Below, piece by piece: positions 1-7,540 of a stretch of 64,000 nucleotides of DNA (the stretch's first letter is position 1; each line of letters opens with the position of its first letter). The position numbers and the translations under genes were made by a program. Under the pieces are notes generated by a model. The model had not been told where the DNA came from and ran no database searches. It saw nothing but the letters and a program-made list of their open reading frames with translations. Source of the DNA: Hyunsoonleella ulvae (GTDB lineage Bacteria > Bacteroidota > Bacteroidia > Flavobacteriales > Flavobacteriaceae); assembly GCF_016827605.1 (NCBI RefSeq), contig NZ_JAEPJQ010000004.1, positions 124,001 to 188,000 on the forward strand, in the 5' to 3' direction.

Positions 1-346
1 AATCTGGGTTTTGTGCAAATTCTATAAATTTCAAAACTGATTCGTGTTCAACCAATACAACAGCATCCCATTTTTCATTGTCAGGTCCAATTAGAAAATT
101 TTGGCTCATTCCAAAATAGATAATCCTAGACCCTGCTTTCTCTAATTCAGGTAATGTACTGTCCATATACAATTGATAAGCTTTTTCTCCACTGATTTCG
201 TTAGAAGGTTTTATTTCTTCCAAATTTGTATAGTCAGCGGTTGCTTTAAATTTCAATAAGTTCAACATCACAATCTTTCCTTTGTCGTTGAACTTTTGAT
301 AAAATTCTTTTCCTGCTTCAAGAGTTGCATCGATATGTTTAGTCAT
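1..346 (-). CDS. DUF1330-family protein, 3' end cut by window edge
   Basis: The reverse strand is open from the ATG at 344-346 to the window edge, 115 codons, starting MTKHIDATLEAGKEFY. The stretches ISGEKAYQLYM, LEKAGSRIIYFG, FLIGP and KWDAVVLVEHES resemble the DUF1330 (NIPSNAP-like, dimeric alpha-beta barrel) family of small cytosolic proteins of unknown function. It shares the fold class, as I infer it, with the lipoprotein at 480-863. The 133-bp gap between them holds no gene. The C-terminus lies outside the window. Confidence 0.8.
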   Translation of the reverse strand, partial: MTKHIDATLEAGKEFYQKFNDKGKIVMLNLLKFKATADYTNLEEIKPSNEISGEKAYQLYMDSTLPELEKAGSRIIYFGMSQNFLIGPDNEKWDAVVLVEHESVLKFIEFAQNPD

Positions 347-479
347 TCTTCTCCTATTTTAAGTTTTTTTAAATTACATTTAACGAGTTCTTCTATGGTT
401 AGCTAGAATCCCGAAAAGAGTACTACGCAAGATACTAATTGTTGCGTTCTGTATTCCTGTTTTCAAATATCGATATCAA

Positions 480-863
480 TTATTTCCCCAAACCTTCCAT
501 TATAACGGCATTAAACTCTCCTGATGTATGCCTCAATGCTTTCAATTTTTTATAATCTTCACAATCGTACCATTTATTTGCCTGTTCTAAACTAGGGAAT
601 TTAATTATTACCAAAGATTGAGGCTCCCATTGGCCTTCTAGAGTTTTTGGCTTTCCTGCAACAATGTATTTTCCACCAAATTTCTCTACAATAGTGGACA
701 CACTTTTCTTATACGTATTAAATTTTACAGAATCTGTAATTTTTACATTTTCGAATAAACAATACACAGGTTTTGATGTATTTGAGGTGCATGAAGCTGA
801 CATCATAATAGTACTTGTAACTAATATCACGAATAGGAAATGAAAAAAAGTTCTAATTTTCAT
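480..863 (-). CDS. DUF1330-like lipoprotein
   Basis: 127 aa. The N-terminus is a lipoprotein signal: a charged start, a hydrophobic core from about residue 8 to 22, then SASC with the lipobox cysteine near 25. The mature part contains VEKFGGKYIVAGKPKTLEGQW and a FPSLEQANKWYDCEDYKKLK segment, the pattern of DUF1330, a small dimeric alpha-beta barrel family of unknown function. An exported copy of this domain is less common than the cytosolic form. It lies 27 bp downstream of the FMN reductase gene on the same strand and is probably the last gene of that run. Substrate unknown. Confidence 0.78.
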   Translation of the reverse strand: MKIRTFFHFLFVILVTSTIMMSASCTSNTSKPVYCLFENVKITDSVKFNTYKKSVSTIVEKFGGKYIVAGKPKTLEGQWEPQSLVIIKFPSLEQANKWYDCEDYKKLKALRHTSGEFNAVIMEGLGK

Positions 864-890
864 AAAATATAGTTTTTGATTACCCCTACC

Positions 891-1430
891 CTATTTATCA
901 TTCAAAACTTGTTCAAATTGATGGACTTTATCAATCAATTCTTGTTTTAATTCGATATTCGTAATTTGATTTTCTAAAAAGTTCTCATAAAAGTTGGGCA
1001 AAGAAAAACCCGCAACTACATTCCCCCCTAAAAAAGGAAAATAGGTTTTGGCAGATTCTAAAACAATGGTTCCACCTCTAGCACCTGGAGAAGTTGCTAA
1101 AAGTAATATGGGTTTATCTTTCCATACTTTAATATCAATTCTGGACATCCAGTCTAGGGTGTTTTTAAAAGCAACCGTATAAGAACCATTATGCTCTGCT
1201 AATGCTATAACTAACCCATCTACACTTTCTATTTGTTTACTTAGTTTTACTGCATTCTCAGGAATTCCATATTCTGTTTCATAATCAATTCCATAAAGAG
1301 GTAATTCGAAATCATTTAAATCTATAATGCTTACCTCAGCATTTTCAATTTTGTTAGCCGCATAAATGGCCAATGTCTTATTTATAGAGTTTTTACTATT
1401 ACTTCCTCCTAAGGCTATTATTTTTTTCAT
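891..1430 (-). CDS. NADPH-dependent FMN reductase family protein
   Basis: 179 aa flavodoxin-like fold. The phosphate-binding loop GGSNSKNSINK lies at residues 8-18, and LAEHNGSYTVAFKNTLDW near 97-114 matches the PEYNGS-type flavin-contact segment of the azoreductase/ChrR family, with E-H in place of E-Y. Family members reduce FMN, quinones or azo compounds with NAD(P)H in the cytosol. The gene starts 1 bp after the DoxX stop codon, so the two are almost certainly co-transcribed. The actual substrate cannot be told from sequence; a role against quinone or electrophile stress fits the neighbours. Confidence 0.85.
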   Translation of the reverse strand: MKKIIALGGSNSKNSINKTLAIYAANKIENAEVSIIDLNDFELPLYGIDYETEYGIPENAVKLSKQIESVDGLVIALAEHNGSYTVAFKNTLDWMSRIDIKVWKDKPILLLATSPGARGGTIVLESAKTYFPFLGGNVVAGFSLPNFYENFLENQITNIELKQELIDKVHQFEQVLNDK

Positions 1431-1431
1431 C

Positions 1432-1887
1432 CTATTTATTGTTTAAGTATTTTAAAATTTGATTATCTACTGAAAGTTTACCTGCACCATTTATTACCGC
1501 AGTAATTGCTAATCCAATAATTAGTAGCGAGTATTCATAACCTTCTCCTTTTTGGACTCCAAACCAATTCATAAAAAAACCATGCTCAAATTGTGCTGTA
1601 AAAATGATGCCTGTAAACAGAAATACGATGGCAAGTGACCAAACTCTGGTAGCACAACCTAGGATTAAGAAAATTGCTCCAAAAAACTCTATTACAATAA
1701 CCAAAAAGGCTATGATTGATGGAAGTTGCATTTGATTGGTTAAAGCATCCATAGTTGCGGTATATCCATACCCGCCAAATAGCCCCAACATTTTTTGTGC
1801 ACCATGAGGAAATAAGACTAAACCTAGTGTTAAACGAGCAATTAATTGCCCCCAATTTTCATTTGTTTTTAAAATTTTACGTATCAT
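1432..1887 (-). CDS. DoxX family membrane protein
   Basis: 151 aa with four predicted membrane helices. The start contains LIARLTLGLVLFPHGAQKMLGLFGGYG, the typical DoxX first helix (RxxLGxxxxxHGxxK), followed by MPSIIAFLVIVIEFFGAIFLILG-type second-helix residues. DoxX proteins are small inner-membrane proteins often found with oxidoreductases and involved in oxidative or thiol stress; the biochemical role is mostly undefined. It is 8 bp downstream of the beta-barrel gene and 1 bp upstream of the FMN reductase. Confidence 0.88.
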   Translation of the reverse strand: MIRKILKTNENWGQLIARLTLGLVLFPHGAQKMLGLFGGYGYTATMDALTNQMQLPSIIAFLVIVIEFFGAIFLILGCATRVWSLAIVFLFTGIIFTAQFEHGFFMNWFGVQKGEGYEYSLLIIGLAITAVINGAGKLSVDNQILKYLNNK

Positions 1888-1895
1888 TTTTATGT

Positions 1896-2549
1896 TTATT
1901 TGTTAATAAATATTTTTCTAACAAAAAGCCCTATCGAGGTTTTTGTAATTGGTGTTTTGCCGTATTGGTCAAAATCAACAGCTAAACCGAATTGTGTTGA
2001 CTTATAGGAAAGTCCAGTTCTTACTTGCTGAAAACTTCTAGAGTGAGTCAAAAATTTATCCCAGTGAGTAAGCATTAGAGCACTCAATAATGCGTTCCAA
2101 TCGTTTTTTAAAGGTTGAAGAAATTGCATTTGGAGAAATAACTCTCCGTTAATAAAATTAGTTAACTCCATATGAGCAATAGAAGGAATAGCAGCCATGG
2201 AAAATCGTTTTGTTTTTATAGAAAAGAATACAGAGATTCTTTCAGAAAAACCTGCAACACTATTATAATATAGAGAAGGGCCTATTAGTATAGATTTACT
2301 AAAATTCCATAGTGCAGTTGTTTGCACACCCAGCTCATCAAAAACTTCATTTTCTTTTTCATGATATTTTTGAAAAAAAGCCAAAGTTGCTATAGAAAAC
2401 GTTTTCTTATCGTCTATTGATCGAATTGAAAAAGAAGTAAAATCGGTTTTCGCAATTCCAGAAGCAAATTCTAATTGTGTGATTTGAGCGCATATCTTTT
2501 GACCAAAAACCAAAAGAAAGAGCATTAAAATAGCATTTGTTTTTTTCAT
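1896..2549 (-). CDS. secreted, probably outer-membrane protein of unknown function
   Basis: 217 aa. It has a signal peptide (MKKTNAILMLFLLVFGQKICAQ, cleavage after CA-Q near residue 21). The rest is rich in alternating hydrophobic/polar stretches (SILIGPSLYYNSV, RISVFFSIKTKRFSMAAIPS, TGLSYKSTQFGLAVDFDQYG), as expected for a small outer-membrane beta-barrel. I do not recognise a family. It lies 52 bp after the Crp-like regulator and 8 bp before DoxX, so it is probably regulated together with them. Confidence 0.7.
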   Translation of the reverse strand: MKKTNAILMLFLLVFGQKICAQITQLEFASGIAKTDFTSFSIRSIDDKKTFSIATLAFFQKYHEKENEVFDELGVQTTALWNFSKSILIGPSLYYNSVAGFSERISVFFSIKTKRFSMAAIPSIAHMELTNFINGELFLQMQFLQPLKNDWNALLSALMLTHWDKFLTHSRSFQQVRTGLSYKSTQFGLAVDFDQYGKTPITKTSIGLFVRKIFINK

Positions 2550-2601
2550 ACTACAAAGAACATGCTACTTGTAGTAGAGAAAAATAATGTACATTAAGAA
2601 A

Positions 2602-3183
2602 TTACATTGAGGCCATTTTTTTTCGCAATACACTCAAAAATTCTGGAGTAACCCCTAAGTATGCAGCAATGTTTTTTTGAGAAATTCGATGAATTAATGT
2701 GGGATATTTTTTGATGAAATTGCGATAACGTTCTTCTGCGTTTAATGAAATATTCTGATCAGATTGTTGGATGTACGACACCAATGACCTTTGGTATAAG
2801 ATTCTATAAAAACGCTCAAATTTTGGTATTTTTTCAAATAGTAAATCAAAATTTTCTTTTGACATTAATAGCACTTCAGAATCTTCAAGTGCCTGTATGA
2901 AATAATTCCCTGGTTTTTGAGTTAAGAAACTTGCCATATCTCCAGACCACCAGTCCTTAATGGCAAACATAGAAATATGTTCTGAGCCACTATCGTCTAT
3001 TTTATAGATTTTTAAACAGCCTTTGGTGGTAAAATAATCGTACCGTGCAATTTCTCCTTGTCTAAGTAAAAATTCCTTTTTTTTAAGCTTTCTTTCTGTT
3101 AATAGAGAAACATATAATTCCTCTTCCTCTTGATTTAAATCTATAAACCGACTAATGTTTTTTAATATTAATTCGTAGTTCAT
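2602..3183 (-). CDS. Crp/Fnr family transcriptional regulator
   Basis: 193 aa. A cNMP-binding-type beta-roll covers about residues 10-125 (KKEFLLRQGEIARYDYFTTKGCLKIYK). The C-terminal helix-turn-helix is HRISQKNIAAYLGVTPEFLSVLRKK. The phosphate-binding arginine-serine pair of true cAMP receptors is not seen: that position reads WSGDMASF. The ligand may therefore be something else, or absent. There are no FNR-type cysteines. It heads the minus-strand run 3183 to 480 and is the obvious candidate regulator for it. This short Crp type is common in Flavobacteriaceae. Confidence 0.85.
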   Translation of the reverse strand: MNYELILKNISRFIDLNQEEEELYVSLLTERKLKKKEFLLRQGEIARYDYFTTKGCLKIYKIDDSGSEHISMFAIKDWWSGDMASFLTQKPGNYFIQALEDSEVLLMSKENFDLLFEKIPKFERFYRILYQRSLVSYIQQSDQNISLNAEERYRNFIKKYPTLIHRISQKNIAAYLGVTPEFLSVLRKKMASM

Positions 3184-3274
3184 TACTGATTTTATGGTCG
3201 ATTTGAACTTTCCTGTGTTCTAATATTGCTCTTCCTTGATAAGAGATCTCTAATGTCAAATATGGTTAATTTTT

Positions 3275-4366
3275 TTATCTTATAATTTTCATTAATTCAT
3301 CAAATACAAAAATCTTGTTTCGTTTTCCTCCTGTTATCTCTACTAAAATTTTTTCTTCTTGGAACTTATCTAAAAGATTGTAAATAGTCTGATAACTATT
3401 AGTATTAATTTTAGTTTTAATATTTTTAAATGAAGTCACGGGATTTTCAAAAATTATGTCAAGAAGATGAATTGCGTATTGCGAATTGAAATCCGATAAT
3501 TTTTCTTTAACAGATTTATATAGTTCAAGCATATTCAAAACTTTATTTTGAGTGTCTAATGCTTGGTCTTTAATCGATTCTAAAAAATATTTTATCCAAG
3601 ATTCCCAATCATCATCTTTGTCTACCATTCTTAAATATGCATAATAATTGTCTCTGTTTCTTTCAAAATATTCACTTACATATAGTAGAGGATAAGAAAG
3701 AATTCCTTTTTCATATAACATTATTGGTATAAGTAATCTACCTATTCTGCCATTACCATCCAAAAATGGGTGTATAGCTTCAAACTGATAATGCGAAATT
3801 GCCGTTTGTACTAATACATCTGGTTCGTCTATTGAATTAACAAATTTTCCCCAATTAGAAATTAAGTTATTTAATTCAGATGCTGAAGGTGGAATAAAAA
3901 TTGCATTTTCAATAGTAGCTCCCGGTTTTCCAATAAAGACTGGGGTTTTTCTAAAATTTCCTTTGTCTTTGTTAGTTCCTCTTACTGAATCTAAAAGAAT
4001 TGAGTGTAGTTTTTTTATAAAGTTTTCTCCAATAGGTTTTTCTTTCAATAACTCAATTGCAATATGGATTGCTGTTCTATAATTAATTATTTCTCTAATA
4101 TCTTGTTCTTTCGAATCCTTTTCTGAACTTTTACCTTCTGCCTCGTATTTAAATACTTCTTCAATCGTAGCTTGGGTTCCTTCTATTTTAGAACTCGCAA
4201 CTGCTTCTTTAGTAAGAAGAGGTGATATTAATAAGCTTTGATTAGGTATATTTGCTAATAATCCGTTTAAGCTACCTAAAATTCTATTTGCTTCACTAAT
4301 TTCTTTGATAAGAATAGTGTAATCAATTTTTGGTGGTAATAATTTGAGTTTATGATTTTCTGCCAT
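3275..4366 (-). CDS. Fic domain protein, class II (self-inhibited)
   Basis: 363 aa. The active loop HPFLDGNGRIGRLL (about residues 199-212) matches the HxFx(D/E)GNGRxxR motif of Fic enzymes, which usually transfer AMP from ATP to Ser/Thr/Tyr of target proteins. Near the N-terminus SSKIEGTQAT (residues 58-67) fits the inhibitory helix motif S-xxx-E-G, with Glu62 expected to block ATP binding, as in class II Fic proteins. The C-terminal 80 residues (SFKNIKTKINTNSYQTIYNLLDKFQEEKILVEIT) look like a winged helix. No separate antitoxin gene is adjacent, as expected when inhibition is built in. Targets unknown. Confidence 0.9.
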   Translation of the reverse strand: MAENHKLKLLPPKIDYTILIKEISEANRILGSLNGLLANIPNQSLLISPLLTKEAVASSKIEGTQATIEEVFKYEAEGKSSEKDSKEQDIREIINYRTAIHIAIELLKEKPIGENFIKKLHSILLDSVRGTNKDKGNFRKTPVFIGKPGATIENAIFIPPSASELNNLISNWGKFVNSIDEPDVLVQTAISHYQFEAIHPFLDGNGRIGRLLIPIMLYEKGILSYPLLYVSEYFERNRDNYYAYLRMVDKDDDWESWIKYFLESIKDQALDTQNKVLNMLELYKSVKEKLSDFNSQYAIHLLDIIFENPVTSFKNIKTKINTNSYQTIYNLLDKFQEEKILVEITGGKRNKIFVFDELMKIIR

Positions 4367-4554
4367 TTTTTTCTTATTCCAGTCTATTGGAATTCAAAGA
4401 TAGGTTATTCCATTTAAACTTAAAAAAATGGAATAACAAAACAATTGTTCTATTTGACTGGAATATGGGAAATGTTTACTAACGGTTAGATATGGTTCAG
4501 TTCATAAATGAAGGTAGATGAAAATTTTTACAAATTCAAGTTTAGGAAAAATAT

Positions 4555-4584
4555 AAAAACTCCCAAATAACATTGGGAGTTTTT
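4555..4584 (-). terminator. rho-independent terminator of the 4613-5656 gene
   Basis: Inverted repeat of 12 bp (AAAAACTCCCAA / TTGGGAGTTTTT) with a 6-nt loop, ending in a T run on the minus strand just after the stop at 4613. It also has a T run on the plus strand, so it can work both ways. A near-identical hairpin in reverse orientation, including the asymmetric loop, is at 6159-6185. Confidence 0.8.
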
Positions 4585-4612
4585 TGCGCTTATTTAATAT
4601 ATTCTTAGTACA

Positions 4613-5656
4613 TTAATTTGTAGTTACTTTAAAGTTTTCAAGAAGTTTCTTTAGCTCTTCCCAGGTATTAATTGCCTCATTAGTTTGAGGAGACCATTGC
4701 AGCTGAATTAAATACACGAAATCTTTATTTTCAATAAGTTGATACATTCTATAGATGGAAAAGTCTTTTTTAACTCCATTAATTAGAACTTTTAAATAGT
4801 GGTTAGTGGTTCCCCATAAAATTGAATCTTCGTTAGAAACAAGAGATTCCAATGGCTCTTTAATTGTAGATTGTAATGATGAAAATATATTAGGGAGCGT
4901 GGGTGGAATCATAGTTTCTTTAGCATCTTCCTTATTGAAAACCTGTATAATGCAACCATTAAAATAATTTAAGGCATATATATCTAAATCTCCATACATT
5001 AAATTGGCTCTTAGATTAGATATTTCTTCATCTGTTGGCAGTTCTTCATTATTATCTTTCGCAATTTGAACAACGTTGTTAATATACCGTTCAATCCGGC
5101 TTAAGGAGGACTCATTATTAAACTGGATTTCATATTTATCACCTATTTGAATATCGATATTATTTGAATTAGTGATCATTTTTCCAAATGGATTAACCAT
5201 CTGAACCGCTCGGATAATCTCATCTTCATTATCTGGTGCAGCAACCCCTATTTTAATCAACAACTCACCATAAGAAACACGATTTAATTTAACATTTGAT
5301 TTTAATATAGGTTTGTGGAAAGAAAATTTTAAATGTGAATCAATAAAACTGTTAGTATTTGATTCTAGGTTATCCATACTATCTATTTTATTCTTTTTAG
5401 GGTTCACTTTAAGCTTCTGTTCGTCAATCTCCAAAACCAATGAATTCCGTTGTCCAAATCGATCTACAATTACAGCTATAACTATTACCAGTAAAAACAA
5501 CAACATAAAAACTGGATACCAATTATATAATGGAGATGTAGGCGGCGTAAGCTTCATTGCAACCAATATTATTACTTCTGCTACTAACACGATTAATGCT
5601 AATAGGCGTATCCAATTATTAACCGAACTTAGGATGGATTTTCTGTCTTTTGACAT
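4613..5656 (-). CDS. membrane protein of unknown function, two N-terminal helices
   Basis: 347 aa. Two membrane helices lie at about residues 14-35 (WIRLLALIVLVAEVIILVAM) and 46-65 (YPVFMLLFLLVIVIAVIV). They are followed by a soluble 280-residue part, rich in Asn, Ile and Glu, that probably faces the cytoplasm. I recognise no domain. It stands alone, with its own terminator and a 565-bp spacer upstream carrying the block at 5801-5852. The isolated setting beside a Fic gene suggests acquired DNA, but no function can be assigned. Confidence 0.7.
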   Translation of the reverse strand: MSKDRKSILSSVNNWIRLLALIVLVAEVIILVAMKLTPPTSPLYNWYPVFMLLFLLVIVIAVIVDRFGQRNSLVLEIDEQKLKVNPKKNKIDSMDNLESNTNSFIDSHLKFSFHKPILKSNVKLNRVSYGELLIKIGVAAPDNEDEIIRAVQMVNPFGKMITNSNNIDIQIGDKYEIQFNNESSLSRIERYINNVVQIAKDNNEELPTDEEISNLRANLMYGDLDIYALNYFNGCIIQVFNKEDAKETMIPPTLPNIFSSLQSTIKEPLESLVSNEDSILWGTTNHYLKVLINGVKKDFSIYRMYQLIENKDFVYLIQLQWSPQTNEAINTWEELKKLLENFKVTTN

Positions 5657-6156
5657 ATTTCAAAGTATTTTATCACAATATTCAGCATTAATCACTTCTG
5701 CGAAATTCTTTTTTACAGGAGCACCTCTATGACACCAACTCTTAACAATTGCGCTTAAACGTTAGGCATTTAATTGTATTTAAATAAACCACAACTTTTA
5801 ATAAGCTAAGTTCGAGTTTTGTTGTCTAAAAATCAATACGTGTTTGTACGTAATTTATTTAAATAGTATTGCAGAATAAAATAAGGCCAGAGCAGCCTTA
5901 AACCAGAAAAGATAAAATTTCGATTTCTTGATAAATCGTTAACACCAAAAAACATCAAGTAAGCATCAATACATTGATGATTAAAAAGTAAATGTGATAA
6001 GTTTTATCTTTAATTTGAAGTTCTGCAGGTTTGTGTATACAAGACAAATTAAAATGGAGTGTATAAAAAGTTTGTTATTCAAAACTCATAATCCTAAGTT
6101 TTATCTCAAATAATAATTATTATTGCTTCACTGCAATTACTATCAAAATCTAGAAT
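5657..6156. other. long gene-poor spacer in accessory region
   Basis: No convincing reading frame. It contains the 5801-5852 block that recurs at 8508-8559, and at 5745-5777 a segment ACAATT...GCGCTTAAACGTTAGGC...AATTGT. The GTTAGGC core and preceding GCGCTTAA resemble the right end of an integron attC site, but no matching left end is visible, so this stays a resemblance only. Confidence 0.4.
5801..5852 (-). repeat. copy 1 of duplicated regulatory-looking block
   Basis: ATAAGCTAAGTT, then 24 bp, then the dyad TACGTG-TTTG-TACGTA at 5837-5852. The same two elements with the same 24-bp spacing occur at 8508-8559. Both copies lie upstream of minus-strand genes (about 145-180 bp before the start at 5656; about 80-130 bp before the start at 8428). 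The TACGNR-N4-TACGTA dyad looks like a dimeric activator site, possibly NarL/LuxR type (inference). Confidence 0.5.
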
Positions 6157-6158
6157 AA

Positions 6159-6185
6159 AAAACCCCCAATGTTATTTGGGAGTTT
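6159..6185 (-). terminator. terminator of the ABM-domain gene, inverted twin of 4555-4584
   Basis: Hairpin AAACCCCCAA / TTGGGAGTTT with loop TGTTAT, followed on the minus strand by a T run. It sits 37 bp after the stop at 6222. Read on the minus strand it matches the plus-strand sequence of 4555-4584 including the loop, with one stem change. Confidence 0.75.
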
Positions 6186-6221
6186 CTAGTTAAATAATAT
6201 TAATCGGTTAAATGTTTGTCC

Positions 6222-6506
6222 TTACACATCAAAATTTTCTATGTATGGTTCTTTAATCAATAATGGCATTACTGAATTTAAGAAGCATTTAAAATGATCG
6301 GATAAATAGTGATGTTCTACAGCTTTTTTGTTTACATATTTTTCATAGAAAACAAACTCATTTTTCTCGTTTAAATCTCTTGACAGCCTGTATATTAAAC
6401 AACCACTTTCAGTAAGACTTTCGTTAACTATGTTTCTAGCTAACTTTAAAAATTTTTTTACTTTGTTTCCTTTCACGCTTACCTGAGCTATAATAACCTT
6501 TTCCAT
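6222..6506 (-). CDS. antibiotic biosynthesis monooxygenase (ABM) domain protein
   Basis: 94 aa, the usual length for a single YgiN-type ABM domain. ESGCLIYRLSRDLNEKNEFVFYEKYVNKKAVEHHYLSDHFKCF carries the family pattern E-x-GC-x-x-Y ... F-x-x-x-E-x-Y ... H-x-x-S-x-H-F. ABM proteins are small dimeric alpha-beta barrels acting as cofactor-free oxygenases of quinols or aromatic compounds, or with unknown roles. It is monocistronic with its own terminator. Substrate unknown. Confidence 0.85.
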   Translation of the reverse strand: MEKVIIAQVSVKGNKVKKFLKLARNIVNESLTESGCLIYRLSRDLNEKNEFVFYEKYVNKKAVEHHYLSDHFKCFLNSVMPLLIKEPYIENFDV

Positions 6507-6638
6507 ATTTATGTATTTTATCTAAACAAATATGAAAAAGAAGTATATTCTTGTATTGTAAAAAAACGACATTGATAAGTTAGCAAACTATTTTCCACCT
6601 CATACTCGACAAAGGCATTGAAGGGCTTTTTATGTTCT

Positions 6639-7460
6639 TTATACAACGGTGGGTTTTAAGTTGAACATTAAAAATTTTAAAAAGTCCTTTTCTTTTTCAA
6701 ACTCGGTAAAACTTTTAATCTCACTAACTGTTGTATATATCACATTGGTATACGCTCCATAGTTACAATTTAAAAATTCATTTGAAAATAAAGTACTTTC
6801 AGGTGTTAAAAACCCATCATCATAAACTGATATTCTTGCAAAAAAGTGCATTAAATAATAAAGCTTACTTAAATGAGACTGCTCTCCATGCACATCTTGT
6901 TTTAATTGGTCTAATGACGTTTGTAATTCGACATCCCAATTATTTACATGCTTTTCTTTTTGCAATCTCTCTAATCCTTTTCTTTTTGAATTAAATTCCG
7001 ACCATAAATAATACTCAAAATAATAATTTATTTTTTTAACCTCTTCAGACTCTACATGCATGTTTCCGTATTTCTTAAAATAATACGTGTAATCTAATAC
7101 ATGAGTCAATTCTTGATAAATAGTACTGTAATATTGATAATCTTCAAAAATATTTTGGTTTAAAATAATGGTAAAATAAGAAGTCTTTCTGTTTTCAGGT
7201 AAAACTAAAAATGCCTTTCTTTCTTCTATTCCATATTGGTTATAATGTTCTTTTTTTTCAGCAGTAGCATAGAGATATACTGTTTTTTTATAATCATTGG
7301 GAATAACTATTTCAATGGTTTTACCAACCAATACTTTTTTGAAATTTCTAGAAATCATCTCATTTATTAGTGGTTCTATTTTATGTTCAAACCCTCTATT
7401 CGTTTTGTCAATAATTTCAATTATCAACTGTTTCTGGAAAATATGGAATATATTCTTCAA
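6639..7460 (-). CDS. hypothetical protein with degenerate zincin-like motif
   Basis: 273 aa, no signal peptide. Near residues 116-124 it has YQELTHVLDYTYY. This keeps the E-x-x-H spacing and the following aspartate of HELTH-type zinc peptidases, but Gln replaces the first histidine. The residue mix (very rich in Tyr, Phe, Glu, Lys) and the setting suggest acquired DNA; phage and plasmid proteins sometimes have a similar central HExxH. If it is a peptidase relative, it has probably lost zinc. No partner is seen; the gene upstream (7541) is 80 bp away. Confidence 0.6.
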   Translation of the reverse strand: MKNIFHIFQKQLIIEIIDKTNRGFEHKIEPLINEMISRNFKKVLVGKTIEIVIPNDYKKTVYLYATAEKKEHYNQYGIEERKAFLVLPENRKTSYFTIILNQNIFEDYQYYSTIYQELTHVLDYTYYFKKYGNMHVESEEVKKINYYFEYYLWSEFNSKRKGLERLQKEKHVNNWDVELQTSLDQLKQDVHGEQSHLSKLYYLMHFFARISVYDDGFLTPESTLFSNEFLNCNYGAYTNVIYTTVSEIKSFTEFEKEKDFLKFLMFNLKPTVV

Positions 7461-7540
7461 TTGATGCTTTATTTATTTTTACAACTATTTTTCTGCAAGT
7501 GTTAGTTTTACCGTCGCAATACTATCAACAACAGTAATCC

